A stretch of DNA of 64,000 nucleotides from Planctomycetota bacterium (GTDB taxonomy: Bacteria > Planctomycetota > Planctomycetia > Planctomycetales > Planctomycetaceae): positions 44,126 to 108,125 of the forward strand of contig QQVO01000003.1 of NCBI GenBank assembly GCA_003388505.1. Reading direction: 5' to 3'. The notes under the pieces were generated by a model. That model saw only the letters and a list, made by a program, of their open reading frames with translations. It made no database searches and was not told the origin of the DNA. Position 1 is the first letter of the stretch; each line of letters opens with the position of its first letter. The position numbers and the translations under genes were made by a program. This document shows positions 20,058-28,794 of this stretch, piece by piece.

Positions 20058-20267
20058 ATGCCGACAAACCTTGCCATTGACGACAGTTTGATCGAAGACG
20101 CCCGCCGTGTCGGACGGCACAAGACGAAGAAGGCGGCCGTGACCGCAGCACTGAAGGAGTACGTGCAGCGCCGCAAGCAACTCGAGATTCTCGAGTTGTT
20201 CGGGACGATCGACTACGACCCGAAGTACAACTACAAGACGGAGCGGCGGCGGAAGCGGTCGCCATGA
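20058..20267 (+). CDS. vapB: VapB-like antitoxin
   Basis: 69 residues from the ATG at 20058; an ATG at 20034 lies within the operator and is less likely. The sequence PTNLAIDDSLIEDARRVGRH followed by TKKAAVTAALKEYVQRRKQ is the characteristic ribbon-helix-helix DNA-binding part of the VapB family that pairs with PIN toxins. The C-terminal tail, EILELFGTIDYDPKYNYKTE and then RRRKR, should wrap around the toxin. It overlaps the toxin gene by 4 bp (ATGA), as usual for such modules. Confidence 0.88.
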   Translation: MPTNLAIDDSLIEDARRVGRHKTKKAAVTAALKEYVQRRKQLEILELFGTIDYDPKYNYKTERRRKRSP

Positions 20268-20689
20268 ACATCCTGGTTGACACGCCCATCTGGTCGCTGG
20301 CGCTGCGACGCCGTAAACGGCAGCTTCGGCAAACTGATCGACGGATTGTCTTTAATCTCGAAGAGCTGATCCGCACCGGTCGCGCCGAAATCATCGGACC
20401 TGTTCGTCAGGAAATTCTCTCGGGCGTCCGTTCCGAGGCGCAATTTGAGTCGCTTCGTCAGCATTTGCAGCACTTTTCCGACGTCCTCCTCTCCCAGGAG
20501 GACTACGAGGAGGCCGCACGTTGCAACAACGTGTGCCGGCAACGGGGCGTTCAGGGAACCGCGACCGGCTTCCTGCTGTGCGCCGTCGCCATTCGCCGCG
20601 GGTGGTCTGTCTTTACGACAGACGACGACTTCCATCACTACGTCAACTGTCTGCCGTTGGTGCTCCATCAACCGGAAGAACTCGCGTGA
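20264..20689 (+). CDS. vapC: VapC-like PIN-domain toxin with a missing catalytic aspartate
   Basis: 141 residues, translationally coupled to vapB. PIN-domain ribonuclease toxin that normally cuts specific RNAs using four acidic residues and Mg. D6 (ILVDTPIWS), E50 (PVRQEILSG) and D120/D122 (FTTDDDF) are present. The third acid, usually in a TDFLLCA-like motif, is glycine 102 here (codon GGC at 20567-20569; GAC would be Asp). The toxin may therefore be weak or inactive. The rest of the fold looks intact, with no frameshift. Confidence 0.87.
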   Translation: MNILVDTPIWSLALRRRKRQLRQTDRRIVFNLEELIRTGRAEIIGPVRQEILSGVRSEAQFESLRQHLQHFSDVLLSQEDYEEAARCNNVCRQRGVQGTATGFLLCAVAIRRGWSVFTTDDDFHHYVNCLPLVLHQPEELA

Positions 20690-20762
20690 CGCCGAAAACC
20701 TCCTCACACTCTCACCCCTGCTGCAGACGGATGATCCAGTTATCCGGGAAGGCGTCCGCGCC

Positions 20763-20957
20763 ATGCTCTCCGAGCGGCTGGAGAAACTCGACACGAGCAA
20801 GGACGGGGGAACCGACTGGACCTCGTATCAACTTGCCGATGAGCGGCTTCACAAACAACTCGGCAGGCAACGAAACCAACTCGCCCGATTCCCCGACGCC
20901 ACCCGACGTGGCGCCGCCCGCGAGACCTTCGACCGCTACGCCTACCAGTGGTATTGA
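20763..20957 (+). CDS. Possible small protein or gene remnant in the toxin-antitoxin island
   Basis: 64 residues if it starts at ATG 20763. The frame is coding-like (LSERLEKLDTSKDG, YQLADERLHKQLGRQRNQLA, FDRYAYQWY) and continues without stops upstream into vapC in another frame, so this may be the 3' part of a broken gene. No family was recognised. There is no good ribosome site. Confidence 0.3.
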   Translation: MLSERLEKLDTSKDGGTDWTSYQLADERLHKQLGRQRNQLARFPDATRRGAARETFDRYAYQWY

Positions 20958-21020
20958 CGCGCCGCACTCGGAGTTCGGAGACTGATACTCAACCACCTGG
21001 CCTGAACCGTGATTCCCGTT

Positions 21021-21260
21021 ATGACCCGCCGCATCGAACCCGAAGACGTCACGACCGCCGAATGGGCGGAGTGGTATCGGATGACGCCGCAGGAACGGTG
21101 GGCCGCACAGGACCAAATGTGGGCGACTTACCTGGCGCTGGGAGGCAGCCTTGATCCCGAACCCGACACGCAAAGTCCTTTCTTCGATGCGGACGAATGG
21201 CGTGAGCTGTCTGCTGATGGGGGGACAGGCGTGCGTGCTCTACGGCGCAGCGGAGTTTGA
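21021..21260 (+). CDS. Small acidic protein with C-terminal RRSGV motif, likely orphan partner of a nucleotidyltransferase-type module
   Basis: 79 residues from the ATG at 21021; a GTG at 21009 is also possible. Features: AEWYRMTPQERWAAQDQMWATY, LALGGSLDPEPDTQSPFFD and a C-terminus ending LRRSGV. From memory, small proteins of this pattern occur in planctomycetes and other bacteria just upstream of a nucleotidyltransferase-like gene and may act as its antitoxin-like partner. Here the next gene is kbl, so the partner is absent. Function unproven. Confidence 0.6.
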   Translation: MTRRIEPEDVTTAEWAEWYRMTPQERWAAQDQMWATYLALGGSLDPEPDTQSPFFDADEWRELSADGGTGVRALRRSGV

Positions 21261-21359
21261 CGATTCCGTCGTCAGGCTCCGTCAATGCCCCCGGATCAAT
21301 CAGCCTTCGCGCCTTCGCGTCTTGGCGTGATCCCTCTCGTCGCGAACAGCGAGCAATCA

Positions 21360-22547
21360 ATGTACGGCAGCCTCAGGCAACACCTCACCGACCAACTCGC
21401 GCACATCCGTTCAGCAGGCCTGTACAAAGCCGAGCGGATCATCACGACTCCGCAAGACGCGCGGATCGAAGTCGCCGGCGGCCAGCAACCCGTGCTCAAC
21501 ATGTGCGCCAACAACTACCTCGGACTGGCCGAGCACCCTGACGTCATCCAGGCCGCCCACGACGCACTCGACCGCTGGGGTTACGGCATGGCCTCCGTCC
21601 GGTTCATCTGCGGGACGCAGCAGATCCACAAGGATCTGGAGCAGCGGCTGACCGAATTCCTCGGGATGGAGGACACCATCCTCTACACCAGTTGCTTCGA
21701 CGCCAACGGCGGACTCTTCGAGACCCTGCTCGGTCCCGAAGACGCCGTGATCTCCGATGAACTCAACCACGCCAGCATCATCGACGGCGTCCGGCTCTGC
21801 AAAGCACAACGCTTCCGTTACCGCAACAACAACCTGGACGACCTTGAAGCTAAACTCCGCGAAGCGGCGTCGGCGCGGCACCGGCTGATCGCCACCGACG
21901 GGGTCTTCTCGATGGACGGCTATCTCGCCAACTTGCCGGGAATCTGCGATCTGGCGGAGAAATACGATGCACTGGTGATGGTCGACGATTCACACGCGGT
22001 CGGTTTCATCGGCGCCAAGGGGCGGGGCACGCATGAGCATCACGGCGTGATGGACCGTGTCGACATCATCACGGGGACACTGGGGAAGGCGCTCGGAGGG
22101 GCCAGCGGGGGCTACACCTCCGGCCGCAAGGAGATTATCGAATTGCTGCGGCAGAGGTCCCGGCCGTACCTGTTCTCCAACACGGTTGCTCCGTGCATCG
22201 TGGCGGGTTCAATCAAGGCGCTGGAGATTCTCACGTCGTCGACGGAACTGCGCGACCGGCTGGAGGAGAACACGCGGTACTTCCGAAGCGAGATCGCGAA
22301 GGTCGGCTTCGATGTGCTGGAGGGCGTGCACCCGATTACGCCCATCATGCTCTACGATGCGTCGCTGGCGGCGCGCGTGGCCGATGCGCTGCTGGAGAAG
22401 GGGGTGTATGTGATCGGGTTCTCGTACCCGGTCGTGCCCGAAGGCAGAGCGCGAATTCGGACGCAGATTTCAGCCGCGCATTCGCGGGAGGATCTGGAGT
22501 TCGCGGTCGAGCAGTTCGCTGCGGTGAAGGGTGAATTGGCGTTGTAG
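21360..22547 (+). CDS. kbl: 2-amino-3-ketobutyrate coenzyme A ligase (glycine C-acetyltransferase)
   Basis: 395 residues from the ATG at 21360, close to the 398 of E. coli Kbl. PLP enzyme of the alpha-oxoamine synthase family that converts 2-amino-3-ketobutyrate plus CoA to glycine plus acetyl-CoA, completing threonine breakdown after Tdh. The PLP lysine is K243 in [15 protein letters not shown]209/D210 lie in VDDSHAVGF, and TSCFDANGG and [11 protein letters not shown] are family motifs. It is separated from tdh by a vapBC-type island of about 1.5 kb. Confidence 0.95.
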   Translation: MYGSLRQHLTDQLAHIRSAGLYKAERIITTPQDARIEVAGGQQPVLNMCANNYLGLAEHPDVIQAAHDALDRWGYGMASVRFICGTQQIHKDLEQRLTEFLGMEDTILYTSCFDANGGLFETLLGPEDAVISDELNHASIIDGVRLCKAQRFRYRNNNLDDLEAKLREAASARHRLIATDGVFSMDGYLANLPGICDLAEKYDALVMVDDSHAVGFIGAKGRGTHEHHGVMDRVDIITGTLGKALGGASGGYTSGRKEIIELLRQRSRPYLFSNTVAPCIVAGSIKALEILTSSTELRDRLEENTRYFRSEIAKVGFDVLEGVHPITPIMLYDASLAARVADALLEKGVYVIGFSYPVVPEGRARIRTQISAAHSREDLEFAVEQFAAVKGELAL

Positions 22548-22624
22548 TCAGTGTGCGGCACGCGGATCATTGATCTGCGGTCGAAAGGCGTGATCGTCTC
22601 GCCGGGGTTTGATAGACTTGGGGC

Positions 22625-23227
22625 GTGGGCCGATCGAAGCAGTTTTCCATGTGTGCGCATCTCCTCCTCTACGTCGTTCTGATCGATCCTTCGGTTGCAG
22701 CCGGATCGCCGGCGGAGGGGATCGCAGCCGCGCCGTGGACCACGGACCAACTGCGCATCGCATTCGACGACATCACGCTCCGCACGGCCCGCAAACGCGA
22801 AATTGAGCCTTTTGACGTCGCCCCCGATCTGATCGTGCTCTACACCGCCCTCTACGACGAGATTGAAATCCCAGGAGCCGAACTGGTCTCAATGCGGCGG
22901 CGAACAAAAGCCCGGCTGGAGGACGCGCGCGAAATCCTCTCCCGTGAGCGGCTGCGTCTCGATCGGCAAGCGCAGCGCGAGAAGCGCAGGAATCTCTCAC
23001 AGGCGCGACGCGACGCCGCGTCGACGTTCGGCGGAGGAGCGGCGTCTCTGCAGGCGGAGCGGGCGCAGGCGCAGGAACTGATCGATCTGATCACCGCCAC
23101 GATCGAACCCCAATCCTGGCAGGACGCCGGCGGGCGGGGAGCGATCACCTACTACCAGCCGCTCAAAGTGCTGGTGATCCGCAACAGCCAGCGCGTGCAC
23201 GAACAGATCGGCGGACTACTCGATTAG
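22625..23227 (+). CDS. Secreted protein of unknown function with secretin-N-like C-terminal segment
   Basis: 200 residues with a GTG start at 22625, which gives a signal peptide with positive N-terminal residues (GRSKQFSMCAHLLLYVVLIDP). The middle (about 95-145) is rich in Arg, Glu and Gln and is probably a long helix or coiled coil. The end, ELIDLITATIEPQSWQ followed by AITYYQPLKVLVIRNSQRVHEQI, resembles the short N-domain found before secretin-like proteins in planctomycetes. Function not known. Confidence 0.6.
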   Translation: MGRSKQFSMCAHLLLYVVLIDPSVAAGSPAEGIAAAPWTTDQLRIAFDDITLRTARKREIEPFDVAPDLIVLYTALYDEIEIPGAELVSMRRRTKARLEDAREILSRERLRLDRQAQREKRRNLSQARRDAASTFGGGAASLQAERAQAQELIDLITATIEPQSWQDAGGRGAITYYQPLKVLVIRNSQRVHEQIGGLLD

Positions 23228-23284
23228 CTGTGGGTCCGATCGCGCGTCGTCGCGCGACGCCGCCAACTGAGTCGGCAGACTCTG

Positions 23285-24355
23285 TCAGTACGGCGGCAGC
23301 AGGCGGCGGAATCCGTGGGTGAGAACGATGCTGAGGAAGAGCAGATTTCTCACGAGCAGTGGAAGCAGCGGCAGGCGAATCGGCTGTTCGGGGTTTCCGG
23401 ATTCAGCAACACGTGCGAGTTGCTCCGCGAGCCTGTTCATCCAGGCCGCGCTGCGGGGATGCTCGAAGAGACCGTCGATCCAAGCCTTCGGAATCCCTTC
23501 CACGCCAACCGCAGCGCCGACGATGCCTCCCACGATCGCGGCAGTTGTGTCAGCGTCCCCGCCGCATTCAATCACCGAGGTCACTGCTTGTGAGAAGTCG
23601 CGCGGATGGAGCAGCCAGGCCTGAACGGCGACCGGAACAGTATGCAGGGCATAACCCGTGACGCGCTGCGGGAATCCAAGGGCTGCGGCGAAGTCGGGTG
23701 TGGGCTGACCCCGGGACGCGCTGTCGACGGCGGCATGGAGCAGTTCGAGGAGTTCCTCTCCGTTCTCACCGATCGCAGCTCGCACGGTGTGAAGATAGCG
23801 GCCGGCGTCGGGATTCTCGGAGCGTCCGGCTTCGCGCGCGGCGAGGGCGACGGCGTGCGCCGCCCATTCCGCCTTGGGATCGGTATGCGTGATGCGCGTC
23901 GAAGCGTGGACGAGGTCGGCCAGATGCCGTTCGTCGCGGGCGATGAGACCGAGCAGTGGCGAACGCATCGCAGGCCCGTTGCCTGCCGAGAAGACGCCGC
24001 TGCGATCCGGAGAGAAGCCGAGACAGAGCCGGAAACCGGCGAAAAGCGTCGCCTTGCCGACTCCGGCGGGCACTCCGCAGAGCCAACGCCGGAGTCGTCG
24101 TGCGAATTGCCGCTGGAATTCGCCGGCGTCGAGGCCGGAGGCAATGAGGGACTGCGCAACGAGGCAGGCATGCTCGGTGTCGTCGGAAACCATGCCGCGA
24201 CGAAAGAAGAAACGGTGCCGGTCCGGCGGGCCAAGAAGTTTCTGTGCGCGGCGGCGGGAGAGGTTCTCGTAGGGAAGTCCGATGGCGTCACCGACGGCCG
24301 TCCCCAGTAGGCAGCCGGATACTGAGAATCGGTCGGCGATCAGACCGTCATTCAT
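23285..24355 (-). CDS. ADP-ribosylglycohydrolase family protein (DraG-like)
   Basis: 356 residues from the ATG at 24355, which overlaps the end of the upstream TPR gene by 8 bp, suggesting coupling. Family motifs for the di-metal site are present: GTAVGDAIGLPYE (18-30), SDDTEH (57-62), the middle TRITHTDPKAEWAA segment and the C-terminal GGDADTTAAIVGGIVGA. Enzymes of this family remove ADP-ribose from proteins or hydrolyse ADP-ribosylated small molecules. A hydrophobic C-terminal tail (LLPLLVRNLLFLSIVLTHGF) is unusual and may anchor it to the membrane. Confidence 0.85.
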   Translation of the reverse strand: MNDGLIADRFSVSGCLLGTAVGDAIGLPYENLSRRRAQKLLGPPDRHRFFFRRGMVSDDTEHACLVAQSLIASGLDAGEFQRQFARRLRRWLCGVPAGVGKATLFAGFRLCLGFSPDRSGVFSAGNGPAMRSPLLGLIARDERHLADLVHASTRITHTDPKAEWAAHAVALAAREAGRSENPDAGRYLHTVRAAIGENGEELLELLHAAVDSASRGQPTPDFAAALGFPQRVTGYALHTVPVAVQAWLLHPRDFSQAVTSVIECGGDADTTAAIVGGIVGAAVGVEGIPKAWIDGLFEHPRSAAWMNRLAEQLARVAESGNPEQPIRLPLLPLLVRNLLFLSIVLTHGFRRLLPPY

Positions 24356-25148
24356 CGACTGGCCGCTGTGCTTCGTCGTCCGCTTGCCTGTCAATCAGAT
24401 CCCGATGCAGGCGGGCGACGTGCCACATGTATCGCGGTCCGTAGCCGGCCGGTTCCGGCCAGGTGTTCTCGGCGGCTCTTGCCAGGTGGCGGCGCGCTTC
24501 CGTCGGTTCGTCGGAGACCGCCAGCTCCAGGCCGATGTACAGTTCGGCGTAGAACAGCCGCTTTTCCCGCTCCTGGTCGCTGATGTCCGCATCGGCGATG
24601 CGCTGCAGAATTTCGTCGGCGGTGATCGTTCCGGCGAAGAGGCGGTAGACGTCGGGGAACGGCTCCCGGTCGTCCTTCTCGTACTTGAGCAGACCCTCAC
24701 GGGCTTTCTCCTTGCCGTACGCTTCGAACTGCGACAGATACCGCCAGATGCCGTTCTCGCGGTCGACGTTGTCGAATGAATGGTACCGCTCGAACTGTCC
24801 GGCCGCCTGCTCGTAATCCCCCGCGTAAAAGTAGGCGATCCCGCGGCGCCAATGAGAGGAGTCGAGCTTCGGCTCCAACTCCACCATGCGATCGTAGTCG
24901 GCGACCGCCTCATCATACTGGGCGAGGAAGAAGTGCAGGTCGCCGCGACGGGAGTAGAGGTCGACGTTGTTCGGGTCGTCTTCGATCGCTGAATTCAGTC
25001 TCTTCAACTGCTGTTCAAACTCAGCCAGCATCTCCGTTTCCTTCTCGTCCGCGGGCCGATCATCGGCCGCTGCGGATGCTGTCAGCAACGACAGTCCGAA
25101 CAACACGGCCAGCGCCCGGTGAAATCGCTCGGTCTGCGGAATCTGCAC
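24348..25148 (-). CDS. Secreted TPR-repeat protein
   Basis: 266 residues from a GTG at 25148, chosen because a GGGAGAG ribosome site lies about 10 bp upstream; an ATG 45 bases further left is also in frame. A signal peptide precedes A-A-D-D near residue 29. About three TPR units follow, for example NNVDLYSRRGDLHFFLAQYD with EAVADYDRMVELEP and DSSHWRRGIAYFYAGDYEQA. TPRs mediate protein contacts. Overall organisation recalls NlpI-like periplasmic TPR proteins. It is coupled to the ADP-ribosylglycohydrolase gene downstream. Confidence 0.75.
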   Translation of the reverse strand: MQIPQTERFHRALAVLFGLSLLTASAAADDRPADEKETEMLAEFEQQLKRLNSAIEDDPNNVDLYSRRGDLHFFLAQYDEAVADYDRMVELEPKLDSSHWRRGIAYFYAGDYEQAAGQFERYHSFDNVDRENGIWRYLSQFEAYGKEKAREGLLKYEKDDREPFPDVYRLFAGTITADEILQRIADADISDQEREKRLFYAELYIGLELAVSDEPTEARRHLARAAENTWPEPAGYGPRYMWHVARLHRDLIDRQADDEAQRPVDE

Positions 25149-25282
25149 GGTGTTTCTCTCCCTGCGTGGTGAGTGGTTTGCAGACGACATCATACGAATT
25201 GGCGGTGGATTGAGAGAACCGCTAGGCTGATGCCGTCCCCGCGTTCATCCCACGCCCCTGAAGCAAAACGGAAGCACATCTC

Positions 25283-26521
25283 ATGGACGGCCTGCTGGAG
25301 CGGTTTCTGCGCTACGTGCGGATCGACACACAATCGGACGAAACGAGCGAGACGTCCCCGAGCACGACCAAGCAGTTGGATTTGAGCCGGCTGCTGGCGA
25401 AGGAATGCCGCGAACTCGGTCTGGATGATGTCTCCTGCGATGAGCACGGGATTGTGATGGCAACCGTCCCTGCGACGGTGTCCCACGACGCACCGACGAT
25501 CGTGTGGAATTCGCACGTCGATACGTCCCCGGAGTACTCGGGAACGAACGTGAGTCCCATTGTCCACGAAAACTATCCGGGAGGCGACATTCCGCTCCCG
25601 AAGGGCGACTCCCTCGTATTGCGAGTCGCCGACAACCCGGCGCTGGAGAACTTGGTCGGGACAACAATCATCACCACCGACGGCACCACGCTCCTGGGTG
25701 GGGACGACAAGGCAGGCATCGCGGTCATCATGACGACCGCCGCGCGATTGATGCTGAACCGGGACATCCCGCACGGCCCGGTACGACTCTGCTTCACCGT
25801 CGATGAAGAAATCGGCCGCGGCATTGAAAACCTCGACTTTGAGAAACTCGGCGGCATGTGCGGCTATACGCTCGATTCGAGCGGCGTCGGCGTCGTCGAC
25901 TGCGAAACGTTCTCCGCAGACCTGGCGATCGTCACCGTGCGGGGTGTGAACTCACATCCGTCGGAAGGCAAGACGAAAGGGATGGTGAACTCGATTCGGA
26001 TTCTGAGCCGGTTCATCACCGAGTTGCCGACTGACGAGTTGTCTCCTGAAACGACGGAGGGCCGCGAGGGGTTCCTGCATCCCTACGTGATTGAAGGCGG
26101 CGTGGCGGAGGCGTCGGCGCGAATCATTCTGCGGAACTTTGAGACGGCGAGGCTGGGAGAGTACGCCGCCTTGTTAGACTCGATTGCCGAACGGTTGCGC
26201 ACGGAGCATCCCCGTGCGACGATCGACGTCGCCGTCAGGAAACAGTATCGAAACATGCGGGACGGTTTGGAACGCGAACCGCGTGCGGTCGAGAAAGCGG
26301 TCGCGGCGGTGTGGGCGGCCGGTTTGGAACCGAAGCTGGACATCATCCGCGGCGGTACGGACGGAGCGTTAATGACCGAGCGGGGCTTGCCCTGCCCGAA
26401 CCTGTCGTGCGGGCAGCACAACCCGCATTCGCCGCTGGAGTGGGCCAGTCTGAAGGAGATGGAGCAATCTGTCGACGTGCTGGTGGAACTGGCGAAGGAA
26501 TGGGGGCGGGAAAAAGAGTAG
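25283..26521 (+). CDS. pepT: Peptidase T (tripeptide aminopeptidase)
   Basis: 412 residues, near the usual 409. Zinc-dependent M20 aminopeptidase that removes the N-terminal residue of tripeptides. H78 and D80 (NSHVDTSPEYSG) are metal-site residues, D141 (LLGGDDKAGIA) is the bridging ligand, and E175/E176 in VDEEIGRG include the catalytic glutamate. The C-terminal RGGTDGALMTERGLPCPNL and GQHNPHSPLEW segments complete the second metal site. It is a monocistronic-looking gene, convergent with the RDD gene. Confidence 0.94.
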   Translation: MDGLLERFLRYVRIDTQSDETSETSPSTTKQLDLSRLLAKECRELGLDDVSCDEHGIVMATVPATVSHDAPTIVWNSHVDTSPEYSGTNVSPIVHENYPGGDIPLPKGDSLVLRVADNPALENLVGTTIITTDGTTLLGGDDKAGIAVIMTTAARLMLNRDIPHGPVRLCFTVDEEIGRGIENLDFEKLGGMCGYTLDSSGVGVVDCETFSADLAIVTVRGVNSHPSEGKTKGMVNSIRILSRFITELPTDELSPETTEGREGFLHPYVIEGGVAEASARIILRNFETARLGEYAALLDSIAERLRTEHPRATIDVAVRKQYRNMRDGLEREPRAVEKAVAAVWAAGLEPKLDIIRGGTDGALMTERGLPCPNLSCGQHNPHSPLEWASLKEMEQSVDVLVELAKEWGREKE

Positions 26522-26589
26522 AGCGAGTGCCTTTGTTGTGTTGCCCATCCGTCGAACGGTTCGGCCAATGAGAAATCCACATTGACAAT

Positions 26590-26649
26590 TGACAAATGTG
26601 AGTGTGTGGCGACACCCAACCTCGTTCACTTGCCAATTCGCATTTGTCA
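26590..26649. repeat. Inverted repeat between convergent pepT and RDD genes
   Basis: TGACAAATG (26590-26598) pairs with CATTTGTCA (26641-26649), 9 bp perfect, inside a 209-bp AT-richer gap between two convergent stop codons. It could end transcription in both directions, although no T-tract follows. ATTGACAATTGACAAATG is also locally repetitive. Confidence 0.4.
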
Positions 26650-26730
26650 GATGTCATTTTGAGTTGTACGGGAGCGTCACCTGGCCAAGGCGAACTCGCG
26701 GGACGTTGACGACAGCGGCGATCATGCCGT

Positions 26731-27561
26731 TTACGCGAGGCTGCGAGACTGACGGCGGTATTCGGCCGCCATGAGGTCTTCCAGAAAGGCAAGCCGGTCG
26801 GAGTCTGCCGGCGCGTCGACCTTCAGCCGGCGGGCGAGTGGATCGATCAGCCGGTCGAGGAGAGACTCCAGCTGCGGGCGGGGCACGTCGTCCCAGCGGT
26901 CCAGAACCTGTTCGACGGTGTCGAAGTCGAACGGACGGAGACGCTTGAGCGTCGCATGATCAAAGCGGAATTTCGCATCAGCAGCGACGCGGTCGGCGAG
27001 TTCTTCCCGAACGCGGCAGAGCGGGGCCGGCTTGTCGGCGACGACGATAGTCCCTGCCACCATGTCGCCCAGCCTTTGCCCCTTTTTCGAGAGCACCGGG
27101 ACGATCCAGAGCGGGGCGAAGTTGTCGATCAGGCGAAAAATATTCCGCACGAGAATGCTGACGGGATCGAGCGCGAAGCCATTGGCTTTGACGACGCGAA
27201 TCTCGATCATTCGCTTGCCGACCGTCTGGCCCCGCATGAAAAATTCAGCCGCCATAAAGTACAACATATTGCCCAAGCCGAGCAGAAGGGCGATGAAGCC
27301 GGCGGCGTACATCACCAACTGCTGCCCGGCGCGGGGGTCGGTGTTCGAGTCGCGGAACAGCTTGGAGACCCGGTCCATCACCTGGTCGAGAATCGCCCCG
27401 AAAAAGATGCCGGCGATCAGAATCGCGAAGAACAGGAAGATCGAGACGAGGATCACTAGAATCTGATCGATCAGCCAGGCAACGAAACGGTGCCCCACTC
27501 CGCCCGGCTGGTAGCGGATCTCGACGTTTTCGGGGGTTTCGAATTCAATCCCGGAGGACAC
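26731..27561 (-). CDS. RDD family membrane protein
   Basis: 276 residues with a GTG start. The first half has the RDD domain: GVGHRFVAWLIDQILVILVSIFLFFAILI (two-helix part), then a second membrane region with the conserved RGQTVGKRMIEIRVVKANG motif and the last helix near GDMVAGTIVVADKP. The soluble C-terminal half (about 185-276) is charged and helical. RDD proteins are thought to act in ion or solute transport across the inner membrane. It is divergent from the SpoIIM-family gene, a neighbour it often has in this type of bacterium. Confidence 0.85.
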   Translation of the reverse strand: MSSGIEFETPENVEIRYQPGGVGHRFVAWLIDQILVILVSIFLFFAILIAGIFFGAILDQVMDRVSKLFRDSNTDPRAGQQLVMYAAGFIALLLGLGNMLYFMAAEFFMRGQTVGKRMIEIRVVKANGFALDPVSILVRNIFRLIDNFAPLWIVPVLSKKGQRLGDMVAGTIVVADKPAPLCRVREELADRVAADAKFRFDHATLKRLRPFDFDTVEQVLDRWDDVPRPQLESLLDRLIDPLARRLKVDAPADSDRLAFLEDLMAAEYRRQSRSLA

Positions 27562-27634
27562 CTGGCGGACTCACAGTTTGTCGATTGAAGACGATTACGA
27601 ATCGGCAGCCACGGAACGTACGGAATGAGATTCT

Positions 27635-27660
27635 CGTTCCCAAACTTCTGTTCTGGAACG
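27635..27660. repeat. 26-bp hairpin repeat, family D copy 1
   Basis: CGTTCC-N14-GGAACG hairpin. Read in reverse complement it matches the hairpin at 27682-27707; the shared segment CCCAAACTTCT/AGAAGTTTGGG is an 11-bp perfect inverted repeat. Located between the divergent RDD and SpoIIM genes. Confidence 0.65.
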
Positions 27661-27681
27661 CCACTCAGGAGTTGCCAAGCC

Positions 27682-27707
27682 CGTGCCTAAAGAGAAGTTT
27701 GGGCACG
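27682..27707. repeat. 26-bp hairpin repeat, family D copy 2 (inverted)
   Basis: CGTGCC-N14-GGCACG hairpin, an inverted relative of 27635-27660. Its stem carries a paired change (T-A to G-C) at the third position compared with copy 1, which keeps the hairpin. Confidence 0.65.
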
Positions 27708-27783
27708 AGGTCGCATTCTCGCAGTAAGGCAGGGTCTCACACGTGAGTTGCACGGAGAGGCGTAAGAACGTTCGCAGACGAGT

Positions 27784-28782
27784 ATGAGCAGTTTTGTTTC
27801 GAGGAACAAGCAGGACTGGGACGAACTGGAGCGGCTGGTACGCCGCGGCCGGCGTTCGCTGCGGGATTTCTCGGCAGAGGATTTGAGCCGGTTGGACGTG
27901 CTCTATCGGCGGACGACGATTCATCTGGCGCGGGCCTCGACGCGCACGACCGATCGCCGGCTGATCGACTATCTGAACGGTCTGACCGCGGCCGCCCACA
28001 GCCTGATCTACCTGCCGCCGCGGCGCTCGATTCTGGCGGGAACGGTGCAATTCTTTGTCGAAGGATTTGCGCGGTGCATCGCGCGGAATCTGCGGCTTCA
28101 TGCACTGGCGCTGGTGCTGTTCATCGCGGGCGGTTTCCTCGCGTACCACCTGGCGGTCACTGACACGATGGCCGCCTACGCCCTCTCGATGCCGGGCGAT
28201 CCCCGGCAGCCGGGCGCGACACGCGAGCAGTTGGAGGAATTCCTGCGATATGGCCGCGACGAGGGAGGCGGCGAGAAGTTCTTCTTTGCGACGTTTCTGT
28301 TTCAGCACAATTTCAAAGTCGGACTGTTGTCGATGGCGTCTGGCGTGCTCGCCGGCGTCCCGACTGTTTTACTGCTGGTTTACAACGGCATGATTCTGGG
28401 GGCGTTTGTCGCGATTCACCATCAGGCGGGCATCACGTGGGAAGTCTGGGCGTGGCTGTTGCCGCACGGCGTGACCGAGATCGGCGCGATCATCCTCTGT
28501 GGCGGCGTCGGGCTGATGCTCGGGCGATCCGTCCTCCGGCCGGGGGAAATGTCGCGGGCCGACAGTCTTCGTCTGGCCGGTTATGAAGCGGCGAAGACGG
28601 CAGTCGGCATCGGACTGATGCTCGTCGCGGCGGCGGTGATCGAGAGCTATCTGCGGCAGAGCCACCTGTCGACGTCGGCACGGTTCCTATTTGCAGGAGG
28701 AACGGCCCTGTTCTGGGCCGTGTACATCGGTTGGGGTGTGTTACGGGAGCGGACGGCCGAAAAGACGGAAGCGAACGCGTGA
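27784..28782 (+). CDS. SpoIIM-family (stage II sporulation protein M-like) membrane protein
   Basis: 332 residues. A soluble N-terminal part (1-90; DWDELERLVRRGRRSLRDFS, LDVLYRRTTIHLARA) precedes about six membrane helices with the SpoIIM/DUF95 pattern, for example LALVLFIAGGFLAYHLAV, NFKVGLLSMASGVLAGVPT, LVYNGMILGAF and LLPHGVTEIGAIILCGGVGLMLG. In non-sporulating bacteria these proteins form a membrane assembly together with RDD proteins, whose gene lies divergently here. Molecular role unknown. Confidence 0.88.
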   Translation: MSSFVSRNKQDWDELERLVRRGRRSLRDFSAEDLSRLDVLYRRTTIHLARASTRTTDRRLIDYLNGLTAAAHSLIYLPPRRSILAGTVQFFVEGFARCIARNLRLHALALVLFIAGGFLAYHLAVTDTMAAYALSMPGDPRQPGATREQLEEFLRYGRDEGGGEKFFFATFLFQHNFKVGLLSMASGVLAGVPTVLLLVYNGMILGAFVAIHHQAGITWEVWAWLLPHGVTEIGAIILCGGVGLMLGRSVLRPGEMSRADSLRLAGYEAAKTAVGIGLMLVAAAVIESYLRQSHLSTSARFLFAGGTALFWAVYIGWGVLRERTAEKTEANA

Positions 28783-28794
28783 AGGAGAACCGAC

